Positions 18,290 to 27,326 of a stretch of 64,000 nt of DNA are shown piece after piece; the first letter of the stretch is position 1; the number at the start of each line of letters is the position of its first letter. The stretch covers positions 186,001 through 250,000 of the forward strand of contig NZ_NKYE01000009.1 in the NCBI RefSeq assembly GCF_002262875.1, read 5' to 3'. Under the pieces are notes generated by a model. It saw nothing but the letters and a program-made list of their open reading frames with translations, searched no databases and was not told the DNA's origin. The translations under genes and the position numbers were made by a program. This DNA is from Amycolatopsis antarctica. GTDB lineage: Bacteria > Actinomycetota > Actinomycetes > Mycobacteriales > Pseudonocardiaceae.

Positions 18290-19528
18290 ATGTTCGGCAT
18301 CATCAGGCCGTGCCGGCACCGGTTGACCGCGCGGTTGCGTGCCGACTGGACCGCGCACCTGTGCGGGCTGTGCCTTGCCCTGCGCGACGAGCACGGTCAG
18401 CTCGCGCGGGTGGTGACCAACTACGACGGGCTGGTCGTCTCCGCGCTGGTGGAGGCGCAGGTACCGGACGGCGGGCAGCGTCGCGCCGCCGGGCCGTGCC
18501 CGTTGCGCGGCATGCGCGGGGCGTCCGTCGCCAAGGGCGGTGGCGCGCACCTGGCCGCCTCGGTGTCGCTGGTGCTGGCCGCCGCGAAGGTCCGCGACCA
18601 CGTCGAGGACGGCGACTGGGCGTTCGGCCACCGTTCGATCGCGGGCGGAGCGCGCAGATTGGCGGGTCGCTGGGCGGAGCAGGGCGGAGCGACGGGGCAG
18701 CGGATCGGCTTCGACACCGCGGTTCTGCTGGACGCCGTCGACGGGCAGGACAGTCTGGAACGCGGCATCCGGACGGGCGACTCGGTGCTCGCGGCGACCG
18801 GGCCGACCGAGGAGGCGACCGGGGCGGCGTTCGCGCAGACCGCCGTGCTGGCGGGCAGACCGGGCAACATGGCGCCGCTGCGGGAGGCGGGCAGGCTCTT
18901 CGGCCGCATCGCCCATCTGCTCGACGCGGTGGAGGACCTCGCCGCCGACGCCGCCGCGGGGGCGTGGAACCCCGTCACGGCGACCGGGACGGCGCTGGAC
19001 GAGGTGCACCGGCTGTGTGTGGACGCGGTGCTCGGGGTGCGGCTCGCGCTCGGCGAGGCCGAGTTCGCCGACGGCACGCTCGTGCACGCACTGCTCGCGC
19101 ACGAACTCGAGGTCGCCGTCGGCCGGACGTTCGGGCTCGCCGGTCACCGTCCGCCCGGTGAGTGGCCGGGCCGGCAGGGGGCCGCGGGCAACCCTCATCC
19201 CGGCGCGTATCCCGGCCACGGGATGCCTCCGCCCGGATACCAGCCGACCGGTGCGCCCGGTCCCTCCGGCCCGCCCCCGCCGGGACCACCGGGGCCGTAC
19301 GGCCCGGGCGGTCCGCCTGCCGAGGAGCCTCGTCCGGAGGGCTGGATGTACCCGCGGATCCACACCCCGCCGCGGCGGCGCGGTGCTCTGCACGGCTGCG
19401 CGGTCGCGCTGTTCATGTGCGTGACCTGCCAGTTCTGCTGCCGTGATCCGTTCCCCGGACCGTGGAGCGGTACCCGGCGCGACGGGCTCTGCGACTGCTC
19501 GTGCGACTGCCCGTGTTCGTGTGACTGA
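18290..19528 (+). CDS. DUF5685-type protein with a Cys-rich C-terminal tail, 412 aa
   Basis: The N-terminal 270 residues match the actinobacterial DUF5685 pattern ([38 protein letters not shown]) and are helical. Next come an 80-residue Gly/Pro-rich linker with repeated PPGP units and a tail containing CVTCQFCC and [12 protein letters not shown]. About a dozen Cys lie in the last 40 residues, which could bind a metal or a cluster or be lipidated; a short hydrophobic stretch (CAVALFMCV) precedes them. The ribosome site GAGGAG supports the ATG. Function is unknown. uvrB follows 59 nt later under its own promoter. Confidence 0.75.
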   Translation: MFGIIRPCRHRLTARLRADWTAHLCGLCLALRDEHGQLARVVTNYDGLVVSALVEAQVPDGGQRRAAGPCPLRGMRGASVAKGGGAHLAASVSLVLAAAKVRDHVEDGDWAFGHRSIAGGARRLAGRWAEQGGATGQRIGFDTAVLLDAVDGQDSLERGIRTGDSVLAATGPTEEATGAAFAQTAVLAGRPGNMAPLREAGRLFGRIAHLLDAVEDLAADAAAGAWNPVTATGTALDEVHRLCVDAVLGVRLALGEAEFADGTLVHALLAHELEVAVGRTFGLAGHRPPGEWPGRQGAAGNPHPGAYPGHGMPPPGYQPTGAPGPSGPPPPGPPGPYGPGGPPAEEPRPEGWMYPRIHTPPRRRGALHGCAVALFMCVTCQFCCRDPFPGPWSGTRRDGLCDCSCDCPCSCD

Positions 19529-19551
19529 CCGGTGGCCACCGTCGCCGTGCC

Positions 19552-19580
19552 GTGAAACTGTCGGGGATCGCGCCTACTCT
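19552..19580 (+). promoter_or_regulatory. uvrB promoter, leaderless type
   Basis: GTGAAA (19552-19557), a 17-nt spacer and TACTCT (19575-19580) end 7 nt before the uvrB GTG. This spacing puts transcription start at or next to the start codon. No SOS box (GAAC-n4-GTTC type) was seen. Confidence 0.65.
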
Positions 19581-19587
19581 GGACGGC

Positions 19588-21747
19588 GTGGCTTTCGCAA
19601 CCGAACACCCCGTGCTCGCCCATTCCGAGTTCCGCCCGGTCTCCGAGGTCCCCCGTGCCGGGGGCCGGTTCGAGGTCGTCAGCGACTATCAGCCGGCGGG
19701 TGACCAGCCCGCGGCGATCGACGAGCTGGAACGCCGGATCGGTGCGGGCGAGGAGGACATCGTCCTGCTCGGGGCCACCGGTACGGGCAAGTCGGCCACC
19801 ACGGCCTGGCTGATCGAGCGGGTGCAGCGGCCGACGCTGGTGATGGCGCCGAACAAGACGCTCGCGGCCCAGCTCGCGAACGAGCTGCGCGACTTCTTCC
19901 CGAACAACGCGGTCGAGTACTTCGTCAGCTACTACGACTACTACCAGCCCGAGGCGTACATCGCGCAGACGGACACCTACATCGAGAAGGACTCGTCGAT
20001 CAACGACGACGTCGAGCGGTTGCGCCACTCGGCCACGATGAACCTGCTCTCCCGGCGCGACGTGATCGTCGTGGCGAGCGTGTCCTGCATCTACGGCCTG
20101 GGCACCCCGCAGTCCTATCTCGACCGCTCGGCCAAGCTGGAGGTCGGCGGCCAGGTCGAGCGCGACGCGTTCCTCCGTGCGCTGGTCGACGTGCAGTACA
20201 CGCGCAACGACATGGCCTTCGCCCGCGGCACCTTCCGCGTCCGGGGCGACACCGTCGAGATCATCCCGGCGTACGAGGAACTGGCCATCCGCGTCGAGTT
20301 CTTCGGCGACGAGATCGACAAGCTGTACTACCTGCATCCGCTCACCGGCGACATCGTCCAGGAGCTGGACGAGGTGCGGATCTTCCCGGCCACCCACTAC
20401 GTGGCGGGCCCGGAGCGGATGGAGCGCGCCATCCGCAGCATCGAGTCCGAGCTGGAGGGACGGCTCGCCGAGCTGGAGAAGCAGAACAAGCTGCTGGAGG
20501 CCCAGCGGCTGCGGATGCGCACCAGCTACGACATCGAGATGATGCGCCAGGTCGGCTTCTGTTCCGGCATCGAGAACTACTCGCGCCACATCGACGGCCG
20601 CGAGTCCGGATCGTCACCGGCCACCCTGATCGACTACTTCCCCGAGGACTTCCTGCTCGTCATCGACGAGTCGCACGTGACGGTGCCGCAGATCGGCGGC
20701 ATGTTCGAAGGGGACATGTCCCGTAAGCGGAACCTGGTGGAGCACGGTTTCCGCCTGCCGAGCGCCGTCGACAACCGGCCGCTCACCTGGGAGGAGTTCT
20801 CCGACCGCATCGGGCAGACCGTGTACCTCTCGGCCACCCCCGGCCCGTACGAGATGGGACAGGCGGCCGGCGAGTTCGTCGAGCAGGTCATCCGTCCCAC
20901 CGGTCTGGTCGACCCGGAGGTGGTGATCAAGCCGACCGAGGGCCAGATCGACGACCTGGTGCACGAGATCCGGGAGCGGGCCGAGAAGGACGAGCGGGTC
21001 CTGGTCACCACCCTCACGAAGAAGATGTCCGAGGACCTCACCGACTACCTGCTCGAACTGGGCATCCGCGTGCGGTACCTGCACTCGGAGGTCGACACGC
21101 TGCGCCGGGTGGAGCTGCTGCGCCAGCTCAGGGCGGGCGACTTCGACGTCCTGGTCGGCATCAACCTGCTGCGGGAGGGGCTCGACCTGCCGGAGGTCTC
21201 CCTGGTCGCCATCCTCGACGCGGACAAGGAGGGCTTCCTGCGCAGCGGCACCTCGCTGATCCAGACGATCGGCCGCGCCGCCCGTAACGTCTCCGGTCAG
21301 GTGCACATGTACGCCGACAAGATCACCGACTCGATGCGGCACGCCATCGACGAAACCGATCGCAGGCGCGCCAAGCAGGTCGCCTACAACACCGAGCGCG
21401 GACTCGATCCGCAGCCGCTGCGCAAGAAGATCGCCGACATCCTCGACCGTGTCTACTCGGAGGCGGAGGACTCGGAATCCGAGGTCGCCGTCGGCGGTTC
21501 CGGGCGCAATGCCTCCCGGGGCAAGAAGCCGGAGCAGGGCGACCGGGTGCGCAGCTCCGGGGTGCTCGCGGACAAGGACGTCACCAGCATGCCCCGGGCC
21601 GAGCTGGCCGATCTGATCCAGCAGATGACCGATCAGATGATGCAGGCCGCCCGCGACCTGCAGTTCGAGCTGGCTGCCCGACTGCGCGACGAGGTCTCCG
21701 ATCTGAAGAAGGAGCTGCGCGGTATGGACGCCGCGGGCATCAAGTAA
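19588..21747 (+). CDS. uvrB: Excinuclease ABC subunit B, 719 aa
   Basis: UvrB is the damage-verifying helicase of nucleotide excision repair. Walker A GATGTGKS is at residues 62-69, the DNA-gripping beta-hairpin includes [16 protein letters not shown], helicase motif II is DESH, the TVYLSATPG motif and the C-terminal helicase motifs ([22 protein letters not shown]) are intact, and the C-terminal UVR helix-turn-helix binds UvrC ([20 protein letters not shown]). Length is normal. The GTG at 19588 is chosen for its leaderless promoter; an earlier GTG at 19552 lies in the -35 element. The 3' end overlaps the convergent glycosyltransferase gene by 8 nt. Confidence 0.98.
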   Translation: MAFATEHPVLAHSEFRPVSEVPRAGGRFEVVSDYQPAGDQPAAIDELERRIGAGEEDIVLLGATGTGKSATTAWLIERVQRPTLVMAPNKTLAAQLANELRDFFPNNAVEYFVSYYDYYQPEAYIAQTDTYIEKDSSINDDVERLRHSATMNLLSRRDVIVVASVSCIYGLGTPQSYLDRSAKLEVGGQVERDAFLRALVDVQYTRNDMAFARGTFRVRGDTVEIIPAYEELAIRVEFFGDEIDKLYYLHPLTGDIVQELDEVRIFPATHYVAGPERMERAIRSIESELEGRLAELEKQNKLLEAQRLRMRTSYDIEMMRQVGFCSGIENYSRHIDGRESGSSPATLIDYFPEDFLLVIDESHVTVPQIGGMFEGDMSRKRNLVEHGFRLPSAVDNRPLTWEEFSDRIGQTVYLSATPGPYEMGQAAGEFVEQVIRPTGLVDPEVVIKPTEGQIDDLVHEIRERAEKDERVLVTTLTKKMSEDLTDYLLELGIRVRYLHSEVDTLRRVELLRQLRAGDFDVLVGINLLREGLDLPEVSLVAILDADKEGFLRSGTSLIQTIGRAARNVSGQVHMYADKITDSMRHAIDETDRRRAKQVAYNTERGLDPQPLRKKIADILDRVYSEAEDSESEVAVGGSGRNASRGKKPEQGDRVRSSGVLADKDVTSMPRAELADLIQQMTDQMMQAARDLQFELAARLRDEVSDLKKELRGMDAAGIK

Positions 21748-22951
21748 CGGCGACCAGGCGTTCGATGATCGTCGCCGGGCTGGGCTGTGCCGCCATCTCG
21801 GCGCTGACCTCCCGCGCGGCGCGGGCGAACGACGGCTCCGTGAGTACCCGGCCGGCCAGCAGGCGCACCATCTCGACGTCCACTGTGGACGGATCGTGGG
21901 AGAGCCCGACGCCGCGGCGCACCACCCGCTCCGCAGACATCGGATTGTCCGCGAACGCGGGGAAGACGAGCTGGGGTACCCCGTAGAACAGTGGCGCCGC
22001 CGTGGTGCCGGAGCCACCGTGGTGCACCAGCAGCGCGCAGGTGGGCAGCAGCGCCGACAGGGGCAGGAAACCGGCTGGGCGCACGTTGCCGGGCAAGGTG
22101 CCGAGTCCGGACAGGTCCGCCTCGCCCGCCGCGAGGACCACGTCGACGTCCATGCCGCCGAGCGCCTCGATGGTGACGGCGAGATCGCTGGTGCCGCTCA
22201 TGGCGGGCACCACCGTGCCGAGGGTGACGCCCACTCGCGGCCGTTCCGGGGCGTCCCGGAGCCATCCGGGCAGCACCGTGCCGCCGTTGTAGGGCACATA
22301 GCGCATGGGCCACCAGGGGGCACCGTCGCGGGGATCGGGCTCGTCGGCCCGCAATCCGCCCATACTGGGAGCGCGCGGATCGATCCGGGCGATCACCTCA
22401 GGTGGTCCGTCCGGAATGGACAGTTCGGCACGCAGCGCCCGGATGATCTCCTCGTCGACCAGTCCGCCGCGTCCGTCGCGGAAGTCCTGGTCCCGCATGG
22501 ACCAGGAGATCCGGTTACCCAGTTCCAGGACGGGGACGCCGAGCGCGCGGGCGGCCAGCGCACCGGCCTCGTGGTCGGAGGTGTGCACCACCAAGTCGGC
22601 ACCGAACTCTCGGCCCGCGGCGATGGTGCTCTCCGTCATGGTCAGCGTGAACAGGCCGAACGGGCTGCCCGCCGCCGCGGCCCGCCGGTACAGCTCCGGC
22701 ATGCCGTAGGGGGCTGTGTCGTCCGCCCTGTTGTCCTGGCGATCCGCATGGAGCCCGCCGAGCAGGTCGTCCCACACGTCCCGTTGCGGGAACACGTCCA
22801 CCACCGGTAGCCCGGCCCGCGCGCCGACCTCGGTCATGTCGGCGGTGGTGGCGAGCAAGACCTCGTGACCGGCGGCGCGCGCCGCCCAGATCAGTGGGAC
22901 CACGGGCAACAGGAGGCCGTAGCCGGGCGCGGCGGCGAACAGGATCTTCAC
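21740..22951 (-). CDS. GT1 glycosyltransferase, macrolide/activator-dependent type, 403 aa
   Basis: The N-terminal Rossmann half starts [20 protein letters not shown], and the C-terminal donor-binding half has [25 protein letters not shown], the signature of the DesVII/EryCIII/UGT-like group. It transfers a nucleotide-activated sugar to a small molecule in the cytosol. There is no sugar-synthesis gene, polyketide gene or P450-like activator nearby, so it may glucosylate and detoxify a macrolide or modify a metabolite made elsewhere. The start is GTG 22951, with a -10-like CACAGT 6 nt upstream. Confidence 0.85.
   Translation of the reverse strand: MKILFAAAPGYGLLLPVVPLIWAARAAGHEVLLATTADMTEVGARAGLPVVDVFPQRDVWDDLLGGLHADRQDNRADDTAPYGMPELYRRAAAAGSPFGLFTLTMTESTIAAGREFGADLVVHTSDHEAGALAARALGVPVLELGNRISWSMRDQDFRDGRGGLVDEEIIRALRAELSIPDGPPEVIARIDPRAPSMGGLRADEPDPRDGAPWWPMRYVPYNGGTVLPGWLRDAPERPRVGVTLGTVVPAMSGTSDLAVTIEALGGMDVDVVLAAGEADLSGLGTLPGNVRPAGFLPLSALLPTCALLVHHGGSGTTAAPLFYGVPQLVFPAFADNPMSAERVVRRGVGLSHDPSTVDVEMVRLLAGRVLTEPSFARAAREVSAEMAAQPSPATIIERLVAVT
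21878..21890. repeat. Palindrome GTCCACTGTGGAC, copy 1
   Basis: Perfect 6-bp arms around one base. It lies inside the GT1 glycosyltransferase gene, where the coding strand reads TCC ACA GTG GAC = Ser-Thr-Val-Asp. Confidence 0.8.
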
Positions 22952-23173
22952 CCCGTTACTGTGGCACCGCGCGACCCGGCCCGACAAACGAGATCCAGGT
23001 GCCGACCGGAGGGTCTACTTTGCCGAGTTCGCCCACATCTCCGCGAAGGACACAACCTGACCGTCCGCGAGTGGGCCGAGGTGTTCGCGCTGCACGACAA
23101 CGTCACGGTGGCCGAACCGTGAACTTCCGAACATGGTGGGGCGCGACGTCGCGCCGGGACTTGGGCCCAGAAC
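22952..23173. other. Intergenic region with a possible coding remnant
   Basis: About 220 bp separate the glycosyltransferase and the shortened DinB gene. On the + strand 23050-23122 reads GHNLTVREWAEVFALHDNV and ends in a stop after VAEP. It has protein-like codon use but no start or ribosome site, so it may be the 3' end of a lost gene. I do not recognise it. Confidence 0.3.
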
Positions 23174-23332
23174 TCAATCGGCAAGGACCTGTTCGCGCAG
23201 GATGTCGGCGTGTCCGCAATGGTGGGCCTCGGTGAGACCGTCGAGAGTCGCCTCAATGGCACGACGATATTCCTCGACGAACGCATCGAGCTGGGTACGT
23301 TCGTCGTTCAGCGGCACATCGAATGAACCCAT
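23174..23332 (-). pseudogene. Internally deleted DinB/DUF664 gene, 52 aa open frame
   Basis: The reading frame encodes the N-terminal helix of a DUF664/DinB-family protein (NDERTQLDAFVEEYRRAIE then ATLDGLTEAH) joined in frame to what is normally the C-terminal helix (HCGHADILREQV). About 100 central residues, including metal-binding positions, are missing. The start has an excellent ribosome site, AGGAGG 6 nt before the ATG, and the frame is unbroken, so a 52-residue peptide should still be made. It is either decaying or a repurposed mini-protein. Full-length relatives are mycothiol- or bacillithiol-dependent transferases. Confidence 0.65.
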
Positions 23333-23685
23333 CGGACCCTCCTGTCACCTCGCGGACCGCGGCCACAGCAACCGCACGAGCAATGGAGATGTGCTCGGTG
23401 GCCGGCGCCGCCCAGTCCTGGAGGTCACGGGGCCGACCGCGCCGCCGCACGTCTCGTCGCGGCCGTGGACGGATGGAGGCGTTGCCACACAAGGGATTGA
23501 GCCCGTCCCGTCGCCCGCATCCTCGGTCCATGTCCATGTCCTCGTCCGCGCCGGCGCGAGCACCCGTCGCCGTGCGTGAAGATGACGGACGCGAAAGACA
23601 TCACTTGGCGCCGGGGGCCCAGAGGCGGTAGGCAAGTCGGGACCCTTTCGTCACGGTCGGCTTCCCCCGTGTCGCTCGTCAGCAG
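23333..23685. other. Intergenic region, no supported gene
   Basis: About 350 bp. A 17-codon frame on the - strand (23601-23654, GTG start, VTKGSRLAYRLWAPGAK) looks protein-like and has a distant GGGGGA, but it is too short to claim. The rest shows no consistent coding bias, promoter or repeat. Together with the shortened DinB gene it looks like a tract of gene decay. Confidence 0.4.
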
Positions 23686-24270
23686 CTACACCGGCCGGCC
23701 GGCATGAGCGGCGAGCCGGAGGTACACGTCGGCGTCGGCGGCGACCGCCACCGCCGGTGCGAACGGGCCACCCTCGCGGTGGTCCTCCGTGGTGAGGTTG
23801 CGGGTGAACCAGTCGAGGGCGGCTTCGGCCAGGACCGGGTCGAGGTCGTCGCCGCGGCCGGTAACTCGGGAGAGATCCCAGGCGTGGACGGTGAACTCGT
23901 GCGTGTACGCCTCCAGCAGCTCGTATCCCGTCAGCGTTGCCCAGGGCAGGGCGTAGCTCTTGCCGAGTGCCGATGCGGGTGTCCAGACCTGCTCGAGATC
24001 GGCACGAGCGCCGCGAAACGTGTCACCCCAGTGCTCTGTGCGGTCCTCGGCCGGATCTTTTACCTGGGCCATGTCTTCGCCGTTGCCGAGGGATGTGAGC
24101 TTGCGCAGGACAGCGACGAGGTGAGCCAGCAGTGTCCGCAGGTCGTACTCGGCACACGGTGTGGGCAGGCCCAGGTCAGCGTTTCCAATCGCGTCGATCT
24201 GGTGTTCGGTCTGGTCGAGCGCGGCACTCAGGTGTGGCCGCGGATCCGTTGTCGCATCGATTTCGGTCAT
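23686..24270 (-). CDS. TIGR03086/MDMPI-type DinB-fold protein, 194 aa
   Basis: The N-terminal four-helix part reads LGLPTPCAEYDLRTLLAHLV, the signature of TIGR03086 and maleylpyruvate-isomerase-like proteins. Conserved His residues in EAYTHEFTVHAWDLSR fit the DinB metal site. Such proteins are thought to use mycothiol and a divalent metal. The ATG at 24270 gives the family length; no clear ribosome site precedes it. This is the only intact member of this superfamily among several damaged ones in the window. Confidence 0.82.
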   Translation of the reverse strand: MTEIDATTDPRPHLSAALDQTEHQIDAIGNADLGLPTPCAEYDLRTLLAHLVAVLRKLTSLGNGEDMAQVKDPAEDRTEHWGDTFRGARADLEQVWTPASALGKSYALPWATLTGYELLEAYTHEFTVHAWDLSRVTGRGDDLDPVLAEAALDWFTRNLTTEDHREGGPFAPAVAVAADADVYLRLAAHAGRPV

Positions 24271-24457
24271 CAGGAAGTCGCTTCCTCGTGCTGAGCGGAC
24301 GATCACTCGCGCACCCAACCACGGGGCACCGACAAGCAATGCGTCCACAAGCCGATCCGCCCGCCCACGTCTGCGGTGGGTCGCATCCGCTCGCGTACGA
24401 ACGAGACGGTGACACCATTGGTACCGCAGGGTCCGGAGGCAATGATTTCCGCTGGCG

Positions 24458-24488
24458 GTGACCGGACTGGTCGGGCCCCGGGTATGGT
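24458..24488 (+). promoter_or_regulatory. Promoter of the Trp-Trp leader
   Basis: GTGACC (24458-24463), a 19-nt spacer and TATGGT (24483-24488). The -10 ends 6 nt before the leader-peptide ATG, so transcription should begin at or near that ATG. Confidence 0.55.
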
Positions 24489-24494
24489 GACCGC

Positions 24495-24542
24495 ATGTTC
24501 TGCTTGTGCGTGGCTCTGGACTGGTGGGTGCCGTCAGAGTGA
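24495..24542 (+). CDS. Leader peptide with tandem Trp codons, 15 aa
   Basis: The frame encodes MFCLCVALDWWVPSE and stops with TGA at 24540-24542. Two adjacent Trp codons (24522-24527) stand directly before the first stem of a three-way alternative hairpin. Trp-Trp in a 15-residue peptide is far from chance in this genome. It is probably leaderless; a weak GGTGA lies 5 nt upstream. Translation through or stalling at the Trp codons would set the RNA fold downstream. Two Cys codons (TGC at positions 3 and 5) leave a cysteine-responsive role as a weaker alternative. Confidence 0.65.
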   Translation: MFCLCVALDWWVPSE

Positions 24543-24582
24543 CGGCCGTCGTGTAACCCACTTCGAGCCGTCTTCGGACGGC
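24530..24582 (+). promoter_or_regulatory. Tryptophan-type transcription attenuator
   Basis: Four segments are visible. Segment 1 GCCGTCA (24530-24536) pairs with segment 2 TGACGGC (24540-24546). Segment 3 GCCGTC (24567-24572) pairs with segment 4 GACGGC (24577-24582) around a TTCG tetraloop, followed by TCTCTGTTT (terminator). Segment 2 can instead pair with segment 3 (antiterminator). Segment 1 overlaps the last codons of the leader peptide, so a ribosome stalled at Trp-Trp would cover it and free segment 2. This is the classical arrangement, placed 70 nt before the methyltransferase start. Confidence 0.65.
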
Positions 24583-24651
24583 CGCGTCTCTGTTTCGCGC
24601 TACCCGCGTGCCTGCTCGTTCGAGGACGGCTCCTCACCATGGAGTCCCTTC

Positions 24652-25791
24652 GTGGAACATTGTGCCGATCATGGCAATGAGACCGTTTCCTGGTACGAGA
24701 ACGGTCATGTGAACTCAGCCGAGTGGCGCTCGGCCGGAGGCTTACGGCCACCGAAACGAGTCGACGTCCTGGAGACCCCGCCCCCTACCGATCTCGCTCT
24801 CCGTCGAGCGGCACAGGGCGTCGGAATGTTGTGGCGAGCCGATTTCCCGGATGCCCGGCGCCTGTTGTCCAGCATGAGCAAGCGGCTGGACCGCACACGG
24901 GCCGAACCCGCACGGGATTCGGCCGCGCGCTTCTACCAGTACCGGCAGGGACGGAGGAACCGCGCTCGGGTGCTCGGAATGCTGCTCGTCGAGCTCGGCG
25001 CCGGGCCTGCCGTGGATCTTCCCCGGGCACCGGACGTACGTGCCGCGTGCGGCGAGGTGTACGGCGACACAGTGGGTCCGCGCGTCGTGTCACTTCGCGA
25101 GCTTCTCGGCGTACTGAGTGCTCACCGGTGGCGCCGGAACGGCATCGCCGTTCCGGCACTGGGCGCGAGGATTCATCCGCACTACGGTGTTTTCCCGCCG
25201 ACACGAAACGAATACGTGGATCTGGTCGCGGCCGCCGAGGTGGCCGCAGTACGAACGGCGTTCGACATCGGCACCGGCACCGGAGTGCTCGCGGCGGTAC
25301 TCGCCAGGCGGGGGATTCCCCGGGTCGTGGCCACCGATATCGCTCCGCAGGCCGTGGCGTGTGCACGGGACAACGTGCGGAGACTGGGAATGGGCGACCG
25401 GGTGATCGTGGCCCAGGCCGATCTGTTCCCGCCCGGCCGTGCGGATCTGATCGTCTGCAATCCGCCGTGGTTGACGGCATCGCCGAGTTCGCCACTCGAT
25501 GCGGCGGTGTTCGATCGTGGCGGGCGGATGCTCTCGGGGTTCGTTCGCGGCGTCGCGGACCACCTGACCGTTCGTGGTGAGGCCTGGCTGGTGCTGTCGG
25601 ACATCGCGGAACTGCTCGATCTGCGTACCCGTGCACAACTGCTGGGCGAATTCGACTCAGCGGGACTGTCCGTGCTCGGGCGGCTAGACGTGCGTCCACG
25701 CCATCCCCGGGCGCGGTCCGCGCGCGGACCGCTCGCGTTCGCGCGGGCGGCGGAACAGGTGTCACTGTGGCGCCTCGGTGCGAAGCGGTGA
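24652..25791 (+). CDS. Class I SAM methyltransferase, PrmC/HemK-like fold, 379 aa
   Basis: The C-terminal half has motif I FDIGTGTGVLAAVLARRG (from residue 204), VVATDIAPQAVACARDN, and motif IV NPPW (270-273), the signature of enzymes that methylate amide or amino nitrogen (PrmC, PrmB, RlmG group). The N-terminal 190 residues form a family-specific helical domain (GMLWRADFPDARRLL, GARIHPHYGVFPPTRNEYVDLV). The GTG at 24652 has GGAG 7 nt upstream; a GTG at 24709 is a weaker alternative. It is the only gene behind the Trp attenuator. The target is unknown; protein or RNA are both possible. Confidence 0.85.
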   Translation: MEHCADHGNETVSWYENGHVNSAEWRSAGGLRPPKRVDVLETPPPTDLALRRAAQGVGMLWRADFPDARRLLSSMSKRLDRTRAEPARDSAARFYQYRQGRRNRARVLGMLLVELGAGPAVDLPRAPDVRAACGEVYGDTVGPRVVSLRELLGVLSAHRWRRNGIAVPALGARIHPHYGVFPPTRNEYVDLVAAAEVAAVRTAFDIGTGTGVLAAVLARRGIPRVVATDIAPQAVACARDNVRRLGMGDRVIVAQADLFPPGRADLIVCNPPWLTASPSSPLDAAVFDRGGRMLSGFVRGVADHLTVRGEAWLVLSDIAELLDLRTRAQLLGEFDSAGLSVLGRLDVRPRHPRARSARGPLAFARAAEQVSLWRLGAKR

Positions 25792-25805
25792 CCCCCGCCC
25801 GGGCC

Positions 25806-26567
25806 CTATCGGCGGAGGCCGTCGAGCACGGCCCTGGCGACCGGAGCCGGCCGCGCCTCCCGCAGGTCGAGGGATTCCCGTGCGTAGAGCGGCGGTTGGG
25901 CCATGAAGCGTGGCGTGCGTCCACGGTGTGGTTGCGCGGCGTGTACCAGGAACGGATGGCACAGGTAGACGTCGCCGAGGGTGCCGGTCGCCAGGGTGAC
26001 CGGACGATGCTCGGAGGCCGGCACGGCATCGCGGCACAGCGACATCCACTCGCGCCCCTCGTCGCCCTGGGCTTCGAGCAGTGGCGGCACGTCGAGATGG
26101 GAGCCGACCCGGATCCGCGTCGGCGCGTCATCGGGGCCCACGTCGGAGAACAGGAACAGCATCAGCAGCGCGCGCTCCCGGGAGCGAAGGCTGAGCATGC
26201 TCTCTCCGTCGGGAGAGGCATAGCTGGCCTCGACGTGCCATCCGTCATCGCCGGGTTCCGCGTCGCTGGGAAAGCGGACAGGAAAGGTGCCGAGACCGAC
26301 ACGGGGGATCCACCGGTTCTTGCCGACGAGCTGGTCGAACGCCTCGTGCAGCACGGAGGTGGTCGCGGCCTCCTGGAACGGAGGCGTGGCGAAACCGCCC
26401 AGCCGGACCACGGGCTCGGACCAGGTCGTCGGATCCTCCCGCGAACAGCCGGTCGCCGCCCACAGTTCGTCCACGCAGCGTTCGCCCACCTCGGCGGGAA
26501 ACGCCCCCTCGATTTTGACGAATCCGTCGGCGACGAACGCCTCGATCTGCTCGGCGGTGAGCGACAT
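25806..26567 (-). CDS. Phytanoyl-CoA dioxygenase (PhyH)-family protein, 253 aa
   Basis: It begins MSLTAEQIEAFVADGFVKIEG, the PhyH N-terminus. WHVEASYAS supplies the first iron-binding His (an HxE rather than HxD), YLCHPFLVHAAQPHRG the distal His, and a downstream Arg should bind 2-oxoglutarate. It is a non-haem Fe(II)/2-oxoglutarate oxygenase of unknown substrate. The ATG at 26567 is chosen by family fit, with GGGGA about 5 nt upstream. It converges with the methyltransferase gene 14 nt away. Confidence 0.83.
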   Translation of the reverse strand: MSLTAEQIEAFVADGFVKIEGAFPAEVGERCVDELWAATGCSREDPTTWSEPVVRLGGFATPPFQEAATTSVLHEAFDQLVGKNRWIPRVGLGTFPVRFPSDAEPGDDGWHVEASYASPDGESMLSLRSRERALLMLFLFSDVGPDDAPTRIRVGSHLDVPPLLEAQGDEGREWMSLCRDAVPASEHRPVTLATGTLGDVYLCHPFLVHAAQPHRGRTPRFMAQPPLYARESLDLREARPAPVARAVLDGLRR

Positions 26568-26715
26568 ACGGTCCCCAATCCTCGTTCTCCGACCGCACAT
26601 GCTGGCGACGGGCGAAGGGAATGGTCAAACCGTTTTCCGCTTCCGCGCCCACAGTCCCGGGACAGCGCGTGCCCGGCGGGTTTCCGCGAACGGTGTCAGG
26701 CCAGGGCGGGGGAGC

Positions 26716-26874
26716 GAGTAGATCCCCGCTGTGGCCGGTGATCCGCGGGCCGGTCGATGCGGGATCACCCGCGTGCCAGGTGTTCCCCAGGTCGGTGGCC
26801 TCGAGCAGAAGCGCCGGCATCCGGTGCCGGCCGGTCACGGTGCGGACGGTCGGTTCGCCGAGATCGGATTCCAC
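26716..26874 (-). pseudogene. Fragment resembling the C-terminus of an MDMPI-family protein
   Basis: On the - strand this reads ALLLEATDLGNTWHAGDPAS and then TGPRITGHSGDLL, close to the C-terminal domain of maleylpyruvate-isomerase-like proteins (pattern LVATDxGxxWxxGDPxxxGPxIxGxxxxLL). Upstream the frame turns into Arg-rich nonsense and no start is evident, so the N-terminal DinB domain is gone. Recognition is by pattern only. The surrounding 26568-26954 holds no other gene I can support. Confidence 0.4.
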
Positions 26875-26954
26875 GGTCGTGGGCGACGATGGTGCCGCAC
26901 GCCGCCGACGTCGACGGCGAATCCGTGCTGCGCGGGCTGTTCCGGAAACGAGGG

Positions 26955-27155
26955 TCAGGCGCGGAGCTGGGGGATTCCGGCGAGTTCGCGGACGATCCGC
27001 TGGGCCTCGACCAGCCCGGCGACCCGGCGGCCGTTGCCTGCCATGGATTCGTACTGCGCCAGGCCGAGCCGGACCAGCGCCTCACTGGCGTCGATCATCG
27101 GGGCGTCCTGGGCGGCGGCGATGTCGTGCTGGTTCGCGTCGTGCGTTGTGCTCAC
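26955..27155 (-). CDS. Small helical protein of unknown function, 66 aa
   Basis: The frame encodes VSTTHDANQHDIAAAQDAPM, then two amphipathic helices (DASEALVRLGLAQYESMA and RVAGLVEAQRIVRELAG). GC-rich third positions support coding. GTG 27155 is preferred (GGGA 5 nt upstream); GTG 27164 is possible. There is no signal or membrane helix. It could be a small dimeric regulator, but no family was recognised. Confidence 0.5.
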   Translation of the reverse strand: MSTTHDANQHDIAAAQDAPMIDASEALVRLGLAQYESMAGNGRRVAGLVEAQRIVRELAGIPQLRA

Positions 27156-27280
27156 CCGTCCCACGGTCGCACAGCCGTCGCGGCCGCCGCTCGCCCCCCA
27201 CCCGTCCCGATCCGTCCGGCAGGGTGTTAACGCGGTCGGGATGCGCTGCCGTGCAACGGAATCCGCACGGCACGCCCGAG

Positions 27281-27317
27281 GGACCCCGTCCGGCGGCGAT
27301 GCTCGCGAACGGGGTCC
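27281..27317 (-). terminator. Hairpin downstream of the ABC permease gene
   Basis: GGACCCCGT (27281-27289) pairs with ACGGGGTCC (27309-27317). It starts 10 nt past the stop of the leftward permease gene. A second hairpin (GCCGTGC/GCACGGC, 27248-27271) follows. Confidence 0.6.
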
Positions 27318-27326
27318 GGCGGGCGC

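Noticed and set aside
19195-22017. Long antisense frames over uvrB
   Set aside because: They shadow the strongly biased codons of uvrB and have no independent signals.
23601-23654. A 17-codon frame reading VTKGSRLAYRLWAPGAK
   Set aside because: Protein-like but too short, with only a distant GGGGGA and no neighbour evidence.
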